Below are positions 1 through 10,976 of a DNA stretch of 64,000 nucleotides, piece by piece (positions within the stretch are counted from its first letter, which is position 1; each line of letters opens with the position of its first letter). The notes beneath the pieces were generated by a model. It did no database searches and had not been told where the DNA came from. It worked only from the letters and a program-made list of their open reading frames with translations. This DNA is from Lepidodermella squamata. Taxonomy: Eukaryota; Gastrotricha. The position numbers and the translations under genes are program-made. The stretch spans positions 682,001 through 746,000 of the forward strand of contig JBLDXI010000002.1 in assembly GCA_047495785.1 (NCBI GenBank), written 5' to 3'.

Positions 1-179
1 CCTGTCTCCTATGTTCGCTTCGCACGTTTTTCAGTCGAAGCATATATTAGTTTTGTGGTCATGTTACAGTGATGAGAAGTTGATTCATTTTGTTCAGAGA
101 AGAATGATTCTTTTATCTATAATCTCAGCAGGCTTTTTCCTATCGTCAGCAACAAATATCAAACCTCGGGGCTTGAAAA

Positions 180-299
180 GATAAGAGTTTATTTTTCACT
201 TTGTGGCCATTATTATTCATATTAAATAGAAGATGAATACACTGTGGGTATAAAACCAAATGTTGCGATTGAGCACGCGTAACAAAGCAAAACCTCAAA
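180..299 (+). promoter_or_regulatory. GATA/TATA promoter of first ankyrin gene
   Basis: A GATAAG motif at 180-185 is followed by a TATAAAA box at 249-255, about 45 bp before the ATG at 300. The same order, with a shared stretch around TGTGGCCATTATTATT and GAAGATGAATA, is found before the other two ankyrin copies (2406-2537 and 5534-5662). The block is therefore a duplicated core promoter. GATA-factor binding is inferred from the motif only. Confidence 0.6.
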
Positions 300-1426
300 A
301 TGAGCAGAATCGATTCTTTTTTTCAAGCTACTAATTCAGGCGATGTCAAGTCAGTTAGAAGACTGCTCATCGAGGAAAGTAGCTTAACATTGCAAATAAG
401 AGATGAACGCGGATTGACGGCATTGATTCTTGCGGCGGCTAAGGGTTATCTGGAGATCGTTCAACTTTTGCGAAGCAACGGAGCGGATATCAACGCACAA
501 TTGGCGCAAGAATGTACAGATTTAAGCGAAGTGCCAGTCAAACATTCCAATAAGGGTTGGACAGCTCTGATTGCGGCAACGTTCAACGGCCATGAAGCAG
601 TCGTGCGGTATCTGCTGGAGCAAGGTGCGGATGTAACGTTGACCGATGATGGCGGTTGGACCGCATTGCATGCTGCAGCTAGGCGTATGCATGAGCATCT
701 AGTCCCGATTTTAATTGAGCGTGGAGCAGATGTCAATGCTAGGGAATGTAAAGGACTCACTCCGCTGAATGTTATCGCTATTTCTACGGGCGGAGAAGCT
801 GAGGTGATGAGAACATTCTTGAAATGTAAGTTCAAAGGTTTTAACAGGCTGCATGAAAATTGGGAATCGCCGAGTTTTTATTTAAGATAAAGATAATGTA
901 TTCTATACTCACAGATGATGCTGATGTTAACCTGGCAGATAATAACGGCTCAACGCCGCTAATGTACGTTTCCAAGCGTGGCGATTCTAAATCGGCCAAA
1001 TTGCTGCTTGACAATGGGGCTAAAGTCAACAACTTCACAGAAAATTATAATTGGTCAGCCTTGACTATGGCGACGAAAAATGGTCACCTTGAAGTAGTTC
1101 GTCTACTATTGGATCACGGTGCTGATATCAATTGGAAGACTGATGACGGATGGACACCGTTATTGAGCGCTTTGAAAGGGAAATTTGAGGAGGTGGCTCT
1201 TCTGCTCATCGAAAAAGGCGCAGACGTAAATGCCCGCGACAATAAGGACTGGACACCCCTTATATCGGCCGCGTTCATAGGCTCCCTGGAAATTTGTGAA
1301 GTTTTGCTTGATAATGGCGCTGATATCAATGCTAAGAACAAGGATGGATATACGGCTTTACGTACGGCTAAACAGAGAAATTACCCAGCAGTTGTTGAAT
1401 TATTGCAGCGACTCTCTGAACAATAA
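300..1426 (+). CDS. Ankyrin-repeat protein, tandem copy 1
   Basis: Two exons, 300-825 and 915-1426, joined in phase 1 at GAAAT|GTAAGT..CACAG give a protein of about 345 residues. It begins MSRIDSFFQATNSGDV and is nearly all ankyrin repeats (about eight, with cores such as GWTALIAATFNGHEAVVRYL and GWTPLLSALKGKFEEVALLL). No signal peptide or membrane segment is seen, so a cytosolic protein-binding role is inferred; the partner is unknown. An Asn/Asp-rich insert interrupts the repeats around residues 70-85 (AQECTDLSEV region). The start is fixed by conservation of MSRID in the paralogues at 2538 and 5663. AATAAA lies just after the stop at about 1420 and again near 1595. Confidence 0.85.
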
Positions 1427-2405
1427 ATAGACCGGCCAATCACAGACAACGACACGAAAAGGAAAAATAGAATGCAAAAAATAAATCGATAATTGATTGA
1501 CAGAGCTAAAAGTTATATTGATTTGCCAGCGAAGAATTATCAAGAGATGCTTCTCGCTTACGTCGCTTGCATTTAATATAATTAAACCGAAATTAATAAA
1601 TGCTTGATATTATTATAAATCTTTTGGTTCATCAGCACTTCTGAGCCTAAGGAATTTGAAATGCCTGTCTAAAATGTACACGCTGTCTACAGAGTTCAGC
1701 TTGTCATGCAAGAATGCACTGAAAAATCCTAGAAAGCTGTTTTTCAGTTACGATGATTGTCCGGAAATTTAGAGCAGATATGGCCCCATAATTAGCCTTC
1801 ATAGCTCTAGGATTTTTACTTCGTACTTCGTACGGTGCTACAGTGAACCCCGATATTTGCATGGGGGCCGGTTCCAGGGTAGTTTGGGTAATTTTGGTAT
1901 TCGTTCATTGTCAAGCTGAATTTCTTGAATCGTCATTTGAATAATTTGACGGTCATCATTTAAAGCATGCCGTTTTGTGTTGGGATTTTCTGATAAACCG
2001 ATCAGTTTCCTGCCCGCAACTAAACTCGACACAAAGCAAACAAATAACGGATAACGGTATTCTACCAGCCGGTTTCCGAACTTTTCCCATATCTGCTGCG
2101 ATTATTTAATTTTGAAGGCGCAGGGACGAAAGGAAGGGAGTGCCCTGAGGTAAATTTTATTCCACGGTGATTTTTTGCCTTTTTTAGCTCCAGCTAGGGT
2201 TGTTACGAGCCCGGTCTATGTAGTCTACAGTGTGGTAGCCAGAAAGACAAATTTAAGCGCTGCGTTGGATTTTTGCGGTATCAATGCGTTATAAAATTAT
2301 TCATATTATAGGTTCGGCCTTTTTAACAGTTCAAAGGCATGTGAGTCCAGATAAATTCCCAGCAGCACACCTCATTGCTATGGGCGTAACCACGAAAAAT
2401 GTACA
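1427..2405. other. Intergenic, no gene recognised
   Basis: AT-rich spacer between ankyrin copies 1 and 2. Candidate polyadenylation signals (AATAAA/ATTAAT-like) lie near 1420 and 1590. Reading frames here are short and show no domain. The last part grades into the duplicated promoter of copy 2. Confidence 0.5.
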
Positions 2406-2537
2406 GATAAGAAGTTATTTTCGTGTTGTGGCCATTATTATTAATTTATTGAATGGAAGATGAATATAGCGAAATTGCGGTTATAAAAGCGCAAATTTTA
2501 CATCTCTAGATGGCTAGTGACCGAGCAAGACCTCAAA
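2406..2537 (+). promoter_or_regulatory. GATA/TATA promoter of second ankyrin gene
   Basis: GATAAG at 2406-2411 and TATAAAA at 2482-2488, with the spacing and intervening TGTGGCCATTATTATTAA sequence seen before copies 1 and 3. The promoter looks intact although the coding region behind it carries an early stop. Confidence 0.55.
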
Positions 2538-3926
2538 ATGAGCAGAATCGATTAGTTTTTTCACGCCACTAACTCGGGCGATGTCGGCATAGTTCGAAAT
2601 CTCCTTAGCGAAGACAATAGCCTAGCATTGGAGAGAGATGAACATGGATGGACGGCATTCATTATTGCGGCAGCAAAAGGACATCTGGAGATCGTTCAAC
2701 TTTTGCGAAGCCACGGAGCGGATATCAACGCGAAATCGACACAGGCATGCGAGAATCTAAGCATGGTGCCATTCAACTATTCGAATAAAGGCTGGACAGC
2801 TTTAATAGCGGCTACGTTCAACGGCCACGAAGCTGTCGTGGATTATCTGCTGCAGCAAGGGGCGGATATAATGGTGGCCGATGATGGTGGTTGGACACCT
2901 TTGCATGCTGCAGCTAGGCGAGTCCATGCTCACCTGGTCTCACTTCTAATTGAGCATGGAGCAGATGTTAGGGCAGTTGATGCTGGCGGATTTACCCCAC
3001 TGAACGTTTGCGCTTCATGCTCACGTAAGTTTTTCATTAATATTGTTACGAGATTCCCGTTTGAATAATGCGCTATCTTTGTAATCATCGGAGGTTCCTC
3101 GTGATTATTCTTTATATTTGAGAAAAGGGCCTATTCCTTTTATTTCTGCCTTCTCACCCTCCGACGATTTATTTCGCTTAGCCAATCTAAATAATTCGAC
3201 AATAGCTCATCCTCCGACTTTTTGATATGTTCAACAGTTCGCGATGATGTTGGTTCGGACGGTGACGAAGGCCTTGGTATTCCAGCCTTGATAAGCCGGC
3301 AGCTTGAAGTTGCTCGAGTGCTCTTGAAAAGAGGTGCCGATATCAATTGGCGGACCGCCAAAGGATGGACAGCTCTATTGAGCGCAATCGTGTACGGGAA
3401 CATCGAATCAGCTCGTTTCCTTATTGAGGAAGGCGCGGACGTGAATGCTCCCAGCGAAGACGGCTGGACCCCACTTTTGAGCGCGGTAAGAGGTGGGCAC
3501 GTGGAGATAGCTCGCTTACTTATTGATGAAGGTGCGGACGTGAAAGCCCGAAACAATAAAGGCTGGGCAGCTTTACTGATCGCCGCACAGTACGGAAATA
3601 TCGAGTTGACTCGTTTTCTTATCGAAGAAGGTGCGGACGTGAATGCTTGCAATAACGAGGGCTGGACACCGCTTATCTCGGCTGCTTTCAAGGGTTTTGC
3701 GGAAATTTGTGAGGTGTTGCTTCATAACGGCGCTGATATGAATGCTAGGAATAACGCTGGATATACGGCTTTAAGTTCGGCTCAAAGGCAGAATCGCTGC
3801 AAAGTCCGTCAATTGCTGCAGAGAAGAGATGCGACATCATGGGCAAACTATAGGACTGAAGCAGGATCTCTCATAACAGCGCGAGAAATGGAAAAAGGAA
3901 AATGGAATATAAGAATGAATCGCTGA
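2538..3926 (+). pseudogene. Ankyrin-repeat gene, tandem copy 2, stop at codon 6
   Basis: Exons 2538-3024 and 3238-3926 (phase 1, CTCAC|GTAAGT..TCAACAG) match copies 1 and 3 throughout, with roughly ten ankyrin repeats. The conserved start MSRID is followed at 2553-2555 by TAG where copy 1 has TCT. The next in-frame ATG is at 2628 (codon 31), which would remove the first half repeat. Apart from this the frame is open for about 360 codons. The gene may be a young pseudogene, may start at 2628 (about 361 residues), or the stop may be read through. The C-terminal tail after the last repeat is longer than in the paralogues (DATSWANYRTEAGSLITARE region). Confidence 0.7.
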
Positions 3927-4653
3927 CGCACAGCGCACTTGATATATTCTTACGCTTTTGTGCCTTTCGCTTGCTTATAATATCTTGTAACCTTAATTGC
4001 TTTACACTTTACATCACATGTACATATATATTGAAATTCACTACGACCTTCGAATCTCATCAATATTCAATAATTTGATAGAAAAATCGAAAAAATCGAG
4101 AGAATCGAGAGTAAAATCCTAAAGGATCAACTGGAAAAGGTTTTTTATCTTGGATAACCCTCTCAGCTGTAGGTTTTCGTCAATTTCGCGAATTTCGAAT
4201 TTTTCCTGGGAAACCAAGCATGGCATTTTGCAGCCGATTGCATGTTATAGTCCCTTTAAGAGAATTTTGCAAAACGGTGATTGGAACTCAGGGTAAACGA
4301 TTAGAATCGGGGCTTCCTTTAGTTTTTCGAGGCAGAAGACGTAATGTTTGATTTGATATAAAAAAAGAAGTATCATTAATTTACGCAGTTACTCGGAGAA
4401 TCATGATATTCAATAAACTGGCAAATCCCTTGGACAACGTCAACTAAGCTGTAAAATCGGGTCGTTTCAGTCAAATCTGCATGACGAATTTTTTATTTTG
4501 ATAATTAAAAGGTAATGAATGGCAAAACGAAAAAATCATCGATTTCATAAACCGCAAAATTTCCAGTTTATGAATAGTAGCGGGGGATGCGGGGGTAAAA
4601 CCCCTTATCGCGAAAAGTCGCGCCCCAAAAAAAGCAAAGCATCCCCCCTGCTT
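3927..4653. other. Intergenic, no gene recognised
   Basis: AT-rich spacer after ankyrin copy 2. There is a short AAAAATCGAGAGAATCGAGAG repetition near 4082-4110. No open frame resembles any neighbour. Confidence 0.4.
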
Positions 4654-4863
4654 TAAATGCAGGCTGGACACCGCTCATCGCAGCTGCTTTCATTGGTTCT
4701 GCAGAATGCAGAAACATGTGAACGTTTGCTGCAACGCGGAGCGGCAAACAATGCTGTTATTCTAAGTAGAGCTAAAAGCAGCAACGCTAAATAATGTACA
4801 ACTCTGGGCATGGCTCAGCTGTGTAGAAATGATAAAGTCATTGCGCTGCTCCAGCGCGAATTA
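4654..4863 (+). pseudogene. Relic of a further ankyrin gene copy
   Basis: Sequence from 4661 reads GWTPLIAAAFIGSAE, the last-exon ankyrin motif of the neighbouring genes, then loses frame near 4708; in a shifted frame it continues like CERLLQRGA. Further on, LGMAQLCRNDKVIALLQREL at about 4806-4863 matches the final lines of copy 3. The flank after it (about 5030-5150) resembles the 3' flank of copy 3 (7120-7250), including AAATCAAAGACCAGTAAA. So this is the decayed 3' end of an old tandem duplicate, not a random match. Confidence 0.7.
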
Positions 4864-5533
4864 AGGTCCATCAGGCCGACTTTGGAAAGCAAACTGTTTA
4901 CACTTCTTGGAAAGTAAATCATCGCAGTAGGTTACAGCTGAATGAAAGAAAGATGCGAATACAGAATACCTAGCTTCTTTGCATTCCCTAAATTGTTAGA
5001 AAACAATTTTGATCCAGCTAACTCTGATCCTTCTCGCTTAAATCAAAGACCAGTAAAATTTTCATGTGTAAAATGGATGTGTTTGAGAATTCACCGTTTC
5101 ATCACGGATCGGTCATATCGATGATCAATTCAAATCGTGATTTGAAGTTGTATACAAACAACGTCGTGGGCATTATTAACACCTCAGATCAACTAGATTT
5201 AACCCAGATTCTCTCAGATTTAACCTTTAACATCGCTGGAACCGTGTTAGGGGCTTCACATCAAATATGTATTTCTGAATTCACCTCGAATTTCGAGTCT
5301 CATCAATTATTATCAATCATTATTCAAGATAAGAAAAATCTAAAAATGAAATAAAAAAATATTATTATTAAAAATAAGAATCAGCTCAACTTATTGATTC
5401 ATCTTGATTTTATCTTTATGTTTAAGCTTTTTCAAGAGTTCAAAGACCTATGACTTCCCTAAGTTAAACCGCACGCTCTGTTTCATCGTCAGTAGCATAT
5501 ATCTAACTAGGGCGCAACCCCGTGAAGTGTAAA
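4864..5533. other. Intergenic; duplicated 3' flank of ankyrin unit
   Basis: The first 300 bp or so is similar to the sequence after ankyrin copy 3 (shared AATCAAAGACCAGTAAA and GTTTCAT.CGTGACGGATCG-like strings). No coding capacity is recognised in the remainder. Confidence 0.5.
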
Positions 5534-5662
5534 GATAAGACTATGTTGGCACATTGTGACCATTTTTATTCCTAATATTGGAAGATGAATACAACGGATC
5601 TGTGTGTATAAAAGCAAAGGTTGCATCTGTGGACTCATTCTACAACAAAGCATTACCTCAAA
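5534..5662 (+). promoter_or_regulatory. GATA/TATA promoter of third ankyrin gene
   Basis: GATAAG at 5534-5539 and TATAAAAG at 5607-5614, then the ATG at 5663 preceded by CCTCAAA as in copies 1 and 2. Same arrangement as the other two promoters in the array. Confidence 0.6.
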
Positions 5663-6972
5663 ATGAGCAGAATTGATTTGTTTTTCCAAGCCACTAACTC
5701 GGGAGACGTCGAGTCAGTTCGAAATTTTCTAAACAAGGACAGTAGCTTAGCGTCAGAGAACGATGAACGCGGATGGGGGGCATTCATTCTTGCGGCAGCC
5801 AAAGGATACCTGGAAATTGTTCAACATTTGCGAAGCCACGGAGCGGATATTAATGCAAGATCAACAGAATCGCGTGGAGATATTAGCGACGGAGATGTCA
5901 AGATTTCAAATAACGGTTGGACAGCTCTGATAGCGGCTGCATACAATGGCCATGAAGCAGTTGTGGAGTATCTGCTGGATCAAGGGGCGGATGTAATGCT
6001 GGCCGATGATGGTGGTTGGACCGCTTTGCAAGCTGCGGCTAGGCGCGTACATGCGCATATCATCTCAATTCTAATTGAGCATGGCGCAGATGTCAGGGCT
6101 GTGGATGCCGGCGGATTTACTCCACTGAATAATTGTGCTCTATCCGCATGTGAGTCAAACCGTTTTATTTATCTGTAATCTCAATGCATAGGGCTCGTCC
6201 CACCCTAAAGACATTCGCCTAAATTCAATTTGAAAACTATTCATCAGGTGTTGGCTTTGCTGATTCTGAAGATGCCGATGGCAATGAGAAGTCATCCGTA
6301 TTTACAAGCCGGCAGCTTGAAGTAGCTCGAATGATCTTGAAACAAGGTGCAGATATCAATTGGCAGACTGCTGATGGATGGACAACTCTATTGAGCGCAA
6401 TCAAGGACGGTCACGTCGAATTTGCTCGTTTTCTTATTGAGGAGGGTGCGGACGTGAATTCTCGCAGCAAAGACGGCTGGACACCGCTTTTGTGCGCTAT
6501 AAAATGTAAGCATGCTGCATTAGCTCGCTACCTTATCGACGAAGGTGCGGACGTAAATGCTAGAAACAACGAGGGTTGGACACCTTTATTGAACGCTTCA
6601 AAGAACGGACCCTTCGACTTGGTTCTTTTTCTTATCAACGAAGGGGCGGACGTGAATGCTCGAAATGGTGAAGGCTGGACACCTTTGTTGAACGCTGTGA
6701 AGAATGGACACGTTGAACTGGCTCATTTTCTCATTGGAAAACGCGCGGACGTGAATGCCCGCAACAATGACGGTTGGACACCGTTAATCACAGCGGCTCA
6801 CATTGGATCTGTAGAAATGTGTGAGCTTCTGCTTGATCATGGAGCGGAAATCAATGCAGTTATGCTATACAAAGCTAAAAACAACGATGAATTTACAGCT
6901 TTACGCATGGCAAGGTATTGTAAAAGACCAGCAGTCGTCGACTTGTTGCAGAATCGAGGGGCCCTACATTGA
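5663..6972 (+). CDS. Ankyrin-repeat protein, tandem copy 3
   Basis: Exons 5663-6149 and 6248-6972, phase 1, TCCGCAT|GTGAGT..TTCATCAG, give about 403 residues. The second exon opens CVGFADSEDADGNEK and then carries six well-formed 33-residue repeats (for example GWTPLLNAVKNGHVELAHFL), followed by a shorter degenerate last repeat ending VDLLQNRGALH. The first exon matches copies 1 and 2 closely. I chose the ATG at 5663 over the upstream in-frame ATG at 5621 because MSRIDLFF is conserved and 5621 lies right behind the TATA box. Likely a cytosolic scaffold; no enzymatic domain is seen. Copy 3 has more repeats in exon 2 than copy 1, so repeat number varies between the paralogues. Confidence 0.87.
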
Positions 6973-7511
6973 ACAATTCATGAGCAAAAGGTTATGATAC
7001 ATACTGTTCCCTTGAAGCTGACTTCGCAAAGTACAATTGAAGGAAAGGAAAAGTAGGCGAATACTGGAATTAATTGATTATTTGCATTCTCTCAAACTTT
7101 GTCAATTTCAATCATCTAGCTAGCTTTGCTCAAATCAAAGACCAGTAAATGACTAATGATTTAATTGATGTGTTTTCAAATTACCGTTTCATACGTGACG
7201 GATCGATTGTACCAAGATCAACTTCAATCGTACCTTGAAACTGTGTAAAAATTTGAGCTTCATTTCCTCATTTGATCAACTAAGCCCATCAATAAGGTTT
7301 CCTTTGTTAAGAATAAGCCTTCCCAATAGCCCATAAGTGCTGCCTTCGTGAGGAAGTAACACTCATAACAGCACTTAATTAAAAGATGTTTACTACAATG
7401 GGCAGTTGAGCTTACTGCAATGTTTATGACACTACTAAGACGGCTTTATTCATCATTAAAATCCCCGTCTTTTGATAAGAGCCATCCTCACTACCATCTC
7501 TCCCGCGAAAA
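6973..7511. other. Intergenic
   Basis: AT-rich spacer holding the 3' flank shared with the relic at 4654-4863. No further gene recognised before the sushi gene at 7512. Confidence 0.4.
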
Positions 7512-8175
7512 ATGCTTAAATCCCTAACTATTTTGGGTGAAATCTGCGCAATTTTGTCACTCACCACTGCCGAGGCTATTTTCGACTCAACGGCAGATAA
7601 GCGATTAGATCAATTAGTTTCAGCCCGTAAGTCTCAGCTGGTTTAACCCCTCGATCTATAGTTGAAATTTACTTCCAGCCCCAACTCAAAGCAGAAGCGT
7701 TGTGTATGAGTCTAATCGAGACTGCGGAACCCCGCCTCGAGTGATCAACGGCTACTCAACAGATGTGGTTGCTTCACTCGTCCGAGGCCAAAGTGCACGC
7801 ATTTTCTGCAACGAGGGCTACCAATTAACTTCAGGGGACGCATTCCTAACTTGCGGCCTAGACGGTACTTGGATTTTCACGGCGAGCTGCAAACGAGTGC
7901 CGGATACTGCAAATTCAAGCAGCATATTAACAAATGATGAACCTGCTAAGTCTCAGTCTCCCAAAACTGAGAGTACTAACAATAACTCTGGGAAGAGCAG
8001 TGATAAGGATGGATCAAATTCTGTGACCAGTAACAGCAATAACTATTCGGATGAAGCTAGTAATAGAACAATTACAGCATTAGTGATTGTTTTGGTGCTT
8101 GCAATCATCGTTGCGGCAGTTTTCATGGTCTTGTTTTTGCGACCGTTATGCATCGAACTTTGCTGTCTTGAATAA
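7512..8175 (+). CDS. Single-sushi type I membrane protein (copy 1)
   Basis: Exons 7512-7626 and 7679-8175 (phase 1, GCCC|GTAAGT..CTTCCAG) give about 203 residues. Order: signal peptide (MLKSLTILGEICAILSLTTA), short stalk, one sushi/CCP domain starting DCGTPPRVINGY with four cysteines (DCGT, IFCNEGY, LTCG, ASC) and the usual GxW before the last Cys, a Ser/Asn-rich juxtamembrane stretch, one membrane helix (ALVIVLVLAIIVAAVFMVLF) and a very short Cys-containing tail. The intron phase allows the sushi exon to be shuffled. The paralogue 390 bp downstream has the same architecture and the same FMVLFLRP membrane end. Surface adhesion or complement-like recognition is the usual role of the domain; the ligand is unknown. 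Confidence 0.88.
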
Positions 8176-8565
8176 AAATGTCATCTGAGTTGATTTGATT
8201 TACGCGAGATGTTGGCCAGTTTTCCAGGGGGGTATCGGCCCCGCCCCTTCTTCTCATCCCATCCCCTCATCACTCGAGAGGTCCAGGCACGAGCACAAGG
8301 GGACCTTTTTGGTCTGCGAATTCGGGCCAGAAATGACCTCAAAAAACCCCTAAGACAAGGGTCCTTATTCGTACACACGCTCAAACTGTGCGTATATTAT
8401 TCACAGGTGATAAACCGCATAGTTTAATGGTCTCATTGCGGTTTTTTGCACATGTGCTAATTACTACAATTGCAAAATGTTCACACGCTACAACAAACGC
8501 GCTTTGCCTAATCGTTATGCTCATCAATTAACAACTTTTTTACTTGCTCGTTTTTTCACCGCGAA
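8176..8565. other. Intergenic
   Basis: Short spacer between the two sushi genes, with a C-rich patch (CCCCGCCCCTTCTTC) near 8239-8253. No gene recognised. Confidence 0.4.
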
Positions 8566-9134
8566 ATGGCCTTTGCCATCTTAGTTTTCTTTGCATTTTT
8601 CATTGTAAATTCCGCCGCCCAGCAGACATTCAATTTAGATCTGGTAAATCAACCGCTGGCTCAGGTTGTTGTGATTAGTAAGTCTGTTAGCATTCATCCA
8701 ATCGAATTTCATCTTTTTCACTTTTGTCTCGTCCAGCTCAAAATTCTACAAAACTAATCGGCAATGAAACAGCCCTAGATTGCGGAACGCCGCCTGAAAT
8801 TCCGAATGGCTACGTCTCCGAGGGCGCGGAATCAGTCATCCGTGGCGAAAGTTTACGTCTCTTCTGTAACGAAGGCTTCCAGCTTAGTTCGAATGATGCC
8901 TATCTAAACTGTGGCTGGGATGGTCGTTGGCGGTCGACAGCGTCCTGCGCCCGCAATCCCAAAGCTGAACCTATAGTTCAGGCTGACGTCCCTGATGGAA
9001 CAGCTTCTAACAATTCGGATATTAATGCTTCATTTATCGCTCTAGGTGTCATTTTAGCGGTAGTTTTTATCTTGGCAGTCGTGTTCATGGTTCTATTCCT
9101 TCGACCTTTCTGTATTGAGGCGACTTATGCCTAA
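8566..9134 (+). CDS. Single-sushi type I membrane protein (copy 2)
   Basis: Exons 8566-8677 and 8737-9134, phase 1 (GATTA|GTAAGT..CGTCCAG), giving about 169 residues. Signal peptide MAFAILVFFAFFIVNSAA, one sushi domain (DCGTPPEIPNGY to TASC, four Cys, WRSTASC end), a brief acidic stalk and one membrane helix ending FMVLFLRPFCIE. It is a tandem duplicate of the gene at 7512, with a shorter stalk. The start is the first ATG and gives a good signal peptide. Confidence 0.88.
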
Positions 9135-9581
9135 TGGAATATTAAGAGTCTTCATGTCTAATCTGCTCAAAATTCGTAAATAAAATTATCCGGAAAACTG
9201 CTGGCCATGGTTTAATTCGAGAAGTTTCAAGGATAATATGGTGGAACTGATTGATTCATAGATCTTCATTTAATTCATTTCATATTCATTTCGAGCTTCC
9301 CTGAATTCCCTGATAGAAATGGTCGATTGGACAATTCAAGGCAGATCGGGATTTTTCATGTTTTTCATGGAAGACAATTTTTTAAGCATACACTGATGGA
9401 CCGGCGAAGCTTTTCCTGATTTTCTCATCTTAAAAATCAGACAAAAACTGGATTATTTCGAAATTTTCAGAACGTACTGGGTTGATTGATTCCCGAAAGC
9501 TGTGAAAATGTCTAGAATTTTCAACATGTTCCTTAATTTTTCCAAGTGATTCAATTTTTTTCAAAGGGTCGTTATATTCCT
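9135..9581. other. Intergenic
   Basis: AT-rich sequence between the sushi gene and the inverted repeat. A poly(A) signal AATAAA lies near 9179. No other feature seen. Confidence 0.4.
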
Positions 9582-10037
9582 GCTTAAATAAGTACGCGTT
9601 TTTTGATATTCATACTTAAATAAGTATGCATTTTTTGATATTCGTACTTAAGCGGCTTTCCGCTTACGTAATATTCGAAATTTTTCGACCATAATATTCA
9701 GCTTTTAAAACTGAGTAAGAATCATATCTCACCCAGGAAGCTGAGATAACTTGGAATTGTCAAATTTTATGGCAAAATCTGGAGTTTCTCCCTATTTTCA
9801 TCAAGTTGGATCTAAGGTTCAGGACCTTTTAGGTTTCCTGAGCTTTCCAACCCTAATTTCATGTTTTTGGATGCAAATTTGACAAGTCCAAGTTATCTCA
9901 GCTTCCTGGGTGAGATATGATTCTTACTCAGTTTTCAAAGCTGAATATTATGGTCGAAAAATTTCGAATATTACGTAAGCGGAAAGCTGCTTAAGTACGA
10001 ATATCAAATAACGCGTACTTATTTAAGTACGAATATC
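9582..10037. mobile_element. Foldback/MITE-like element with long inverted repeat arms
   Basis: The left arm (about 9604-9770) and right arm (about 9873-10037) are reverse complements with few mismatches over roughly 160 bp; for example TTACGTAATATTCGAAATTT at 9664-9683 pairs with AAATTTCGAATATTACGTAA at 9959-9978. The arms flank a loop of about 100 bp. The outer end of the left arm carries an extra tandem copy of a unit built on GATATTC.TACTTAAATAAGTA. There is no open frame. The structure fits a non-autonomous DNA transposon or foldback element; it could also form a stable hairpin RNA if transcribed. Confidence 0.8.
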
Positions 10038-10976
10038 CACTCCGTTTTTCAAAAACTAGTTAACGGTGGGGTCATAAAAGTGATGACGTCATTCAACCTC
10101 CATTTAAATTTTTTGCCGCTAATACATCTCACCACATTTAGCACATCTAAATTTACCTTAAGCGCAAATTTTGAGCTCACTCAATTTTTTCACCTTTCGG
10201 GACTTCAAGAAAATTCATTAGAAATATGAAATATAGCTAATAAATTTAAATTTTAAATGATGGCAAAATTAAAAAGCGAAATTTAACCAGCGCATCCTTA
10301 ACAAATAATTAATATAGGAAAAAATGTGCGGAAAAAAAAGAAAAATCTTCTTTTAATTGAAAAAATGAAAGAATTATTATCGAGCCATTTTTTACTAAAT
10401 TTGATGGCTATCACCATAAAAAAAATCACAAACTATCCCCACCTAGCAAATAGCCGATAAGCGTCAAAACCTGTCTCGTGTGCTTTAATCACAGTTACCA
10501 GCAAAACTGCCGTTGAATTACTTAGTAGTAGTAGTGTAGTAGTACCGATTCTGCGCGCGACTAAACGTGACGACAGCATTAAGACATCACCAGCACATTA
10601 TTCACCCTAGAGCAGCCGCATGTGCTGCATAGATTTATGTATGCCGTAGTATTACGAGACCTTGTAGCAGCAGCAGTATAAGTGCTAATGCCTAGCCGAA
10701 TTCAACGTGAAAACAATGACTGAAACTTTTCCTTTGCCAGCCATTTGTAGTATATAACATCCAAACAGCCGCAGTGTACAGATTCCTCATCTATGACAAG
10801 CCGTTGTGAAAACGTCCAAAAAATGTTATTACTCATCAAAATTGGCCAAATTTTCTCACCTGGCGTCTTTAATAGTCGAATTTTCAGCTTTATTTTTAGG
10901 TTAATTAATAAGCACCTAATGAAATCTTAGTGCGTAAATCGAAATCGGTGGTTTTCGAATCAATATCGCCGCGGAT
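10038..10976. other. Intergenic, upstream of lectin gene
   Basis: AT-rich, with a small GTAGTA microsatellite near 10524-10545. It presumably holds the promoter of the gene at 10977. No other feature identified. Confidence 0.35.

Noticed and set aside
8209-8427. Open frame of 72 codons between the sushi genes
   Set aside because: Low-complexity, no relative, no signal; random in a spacer.
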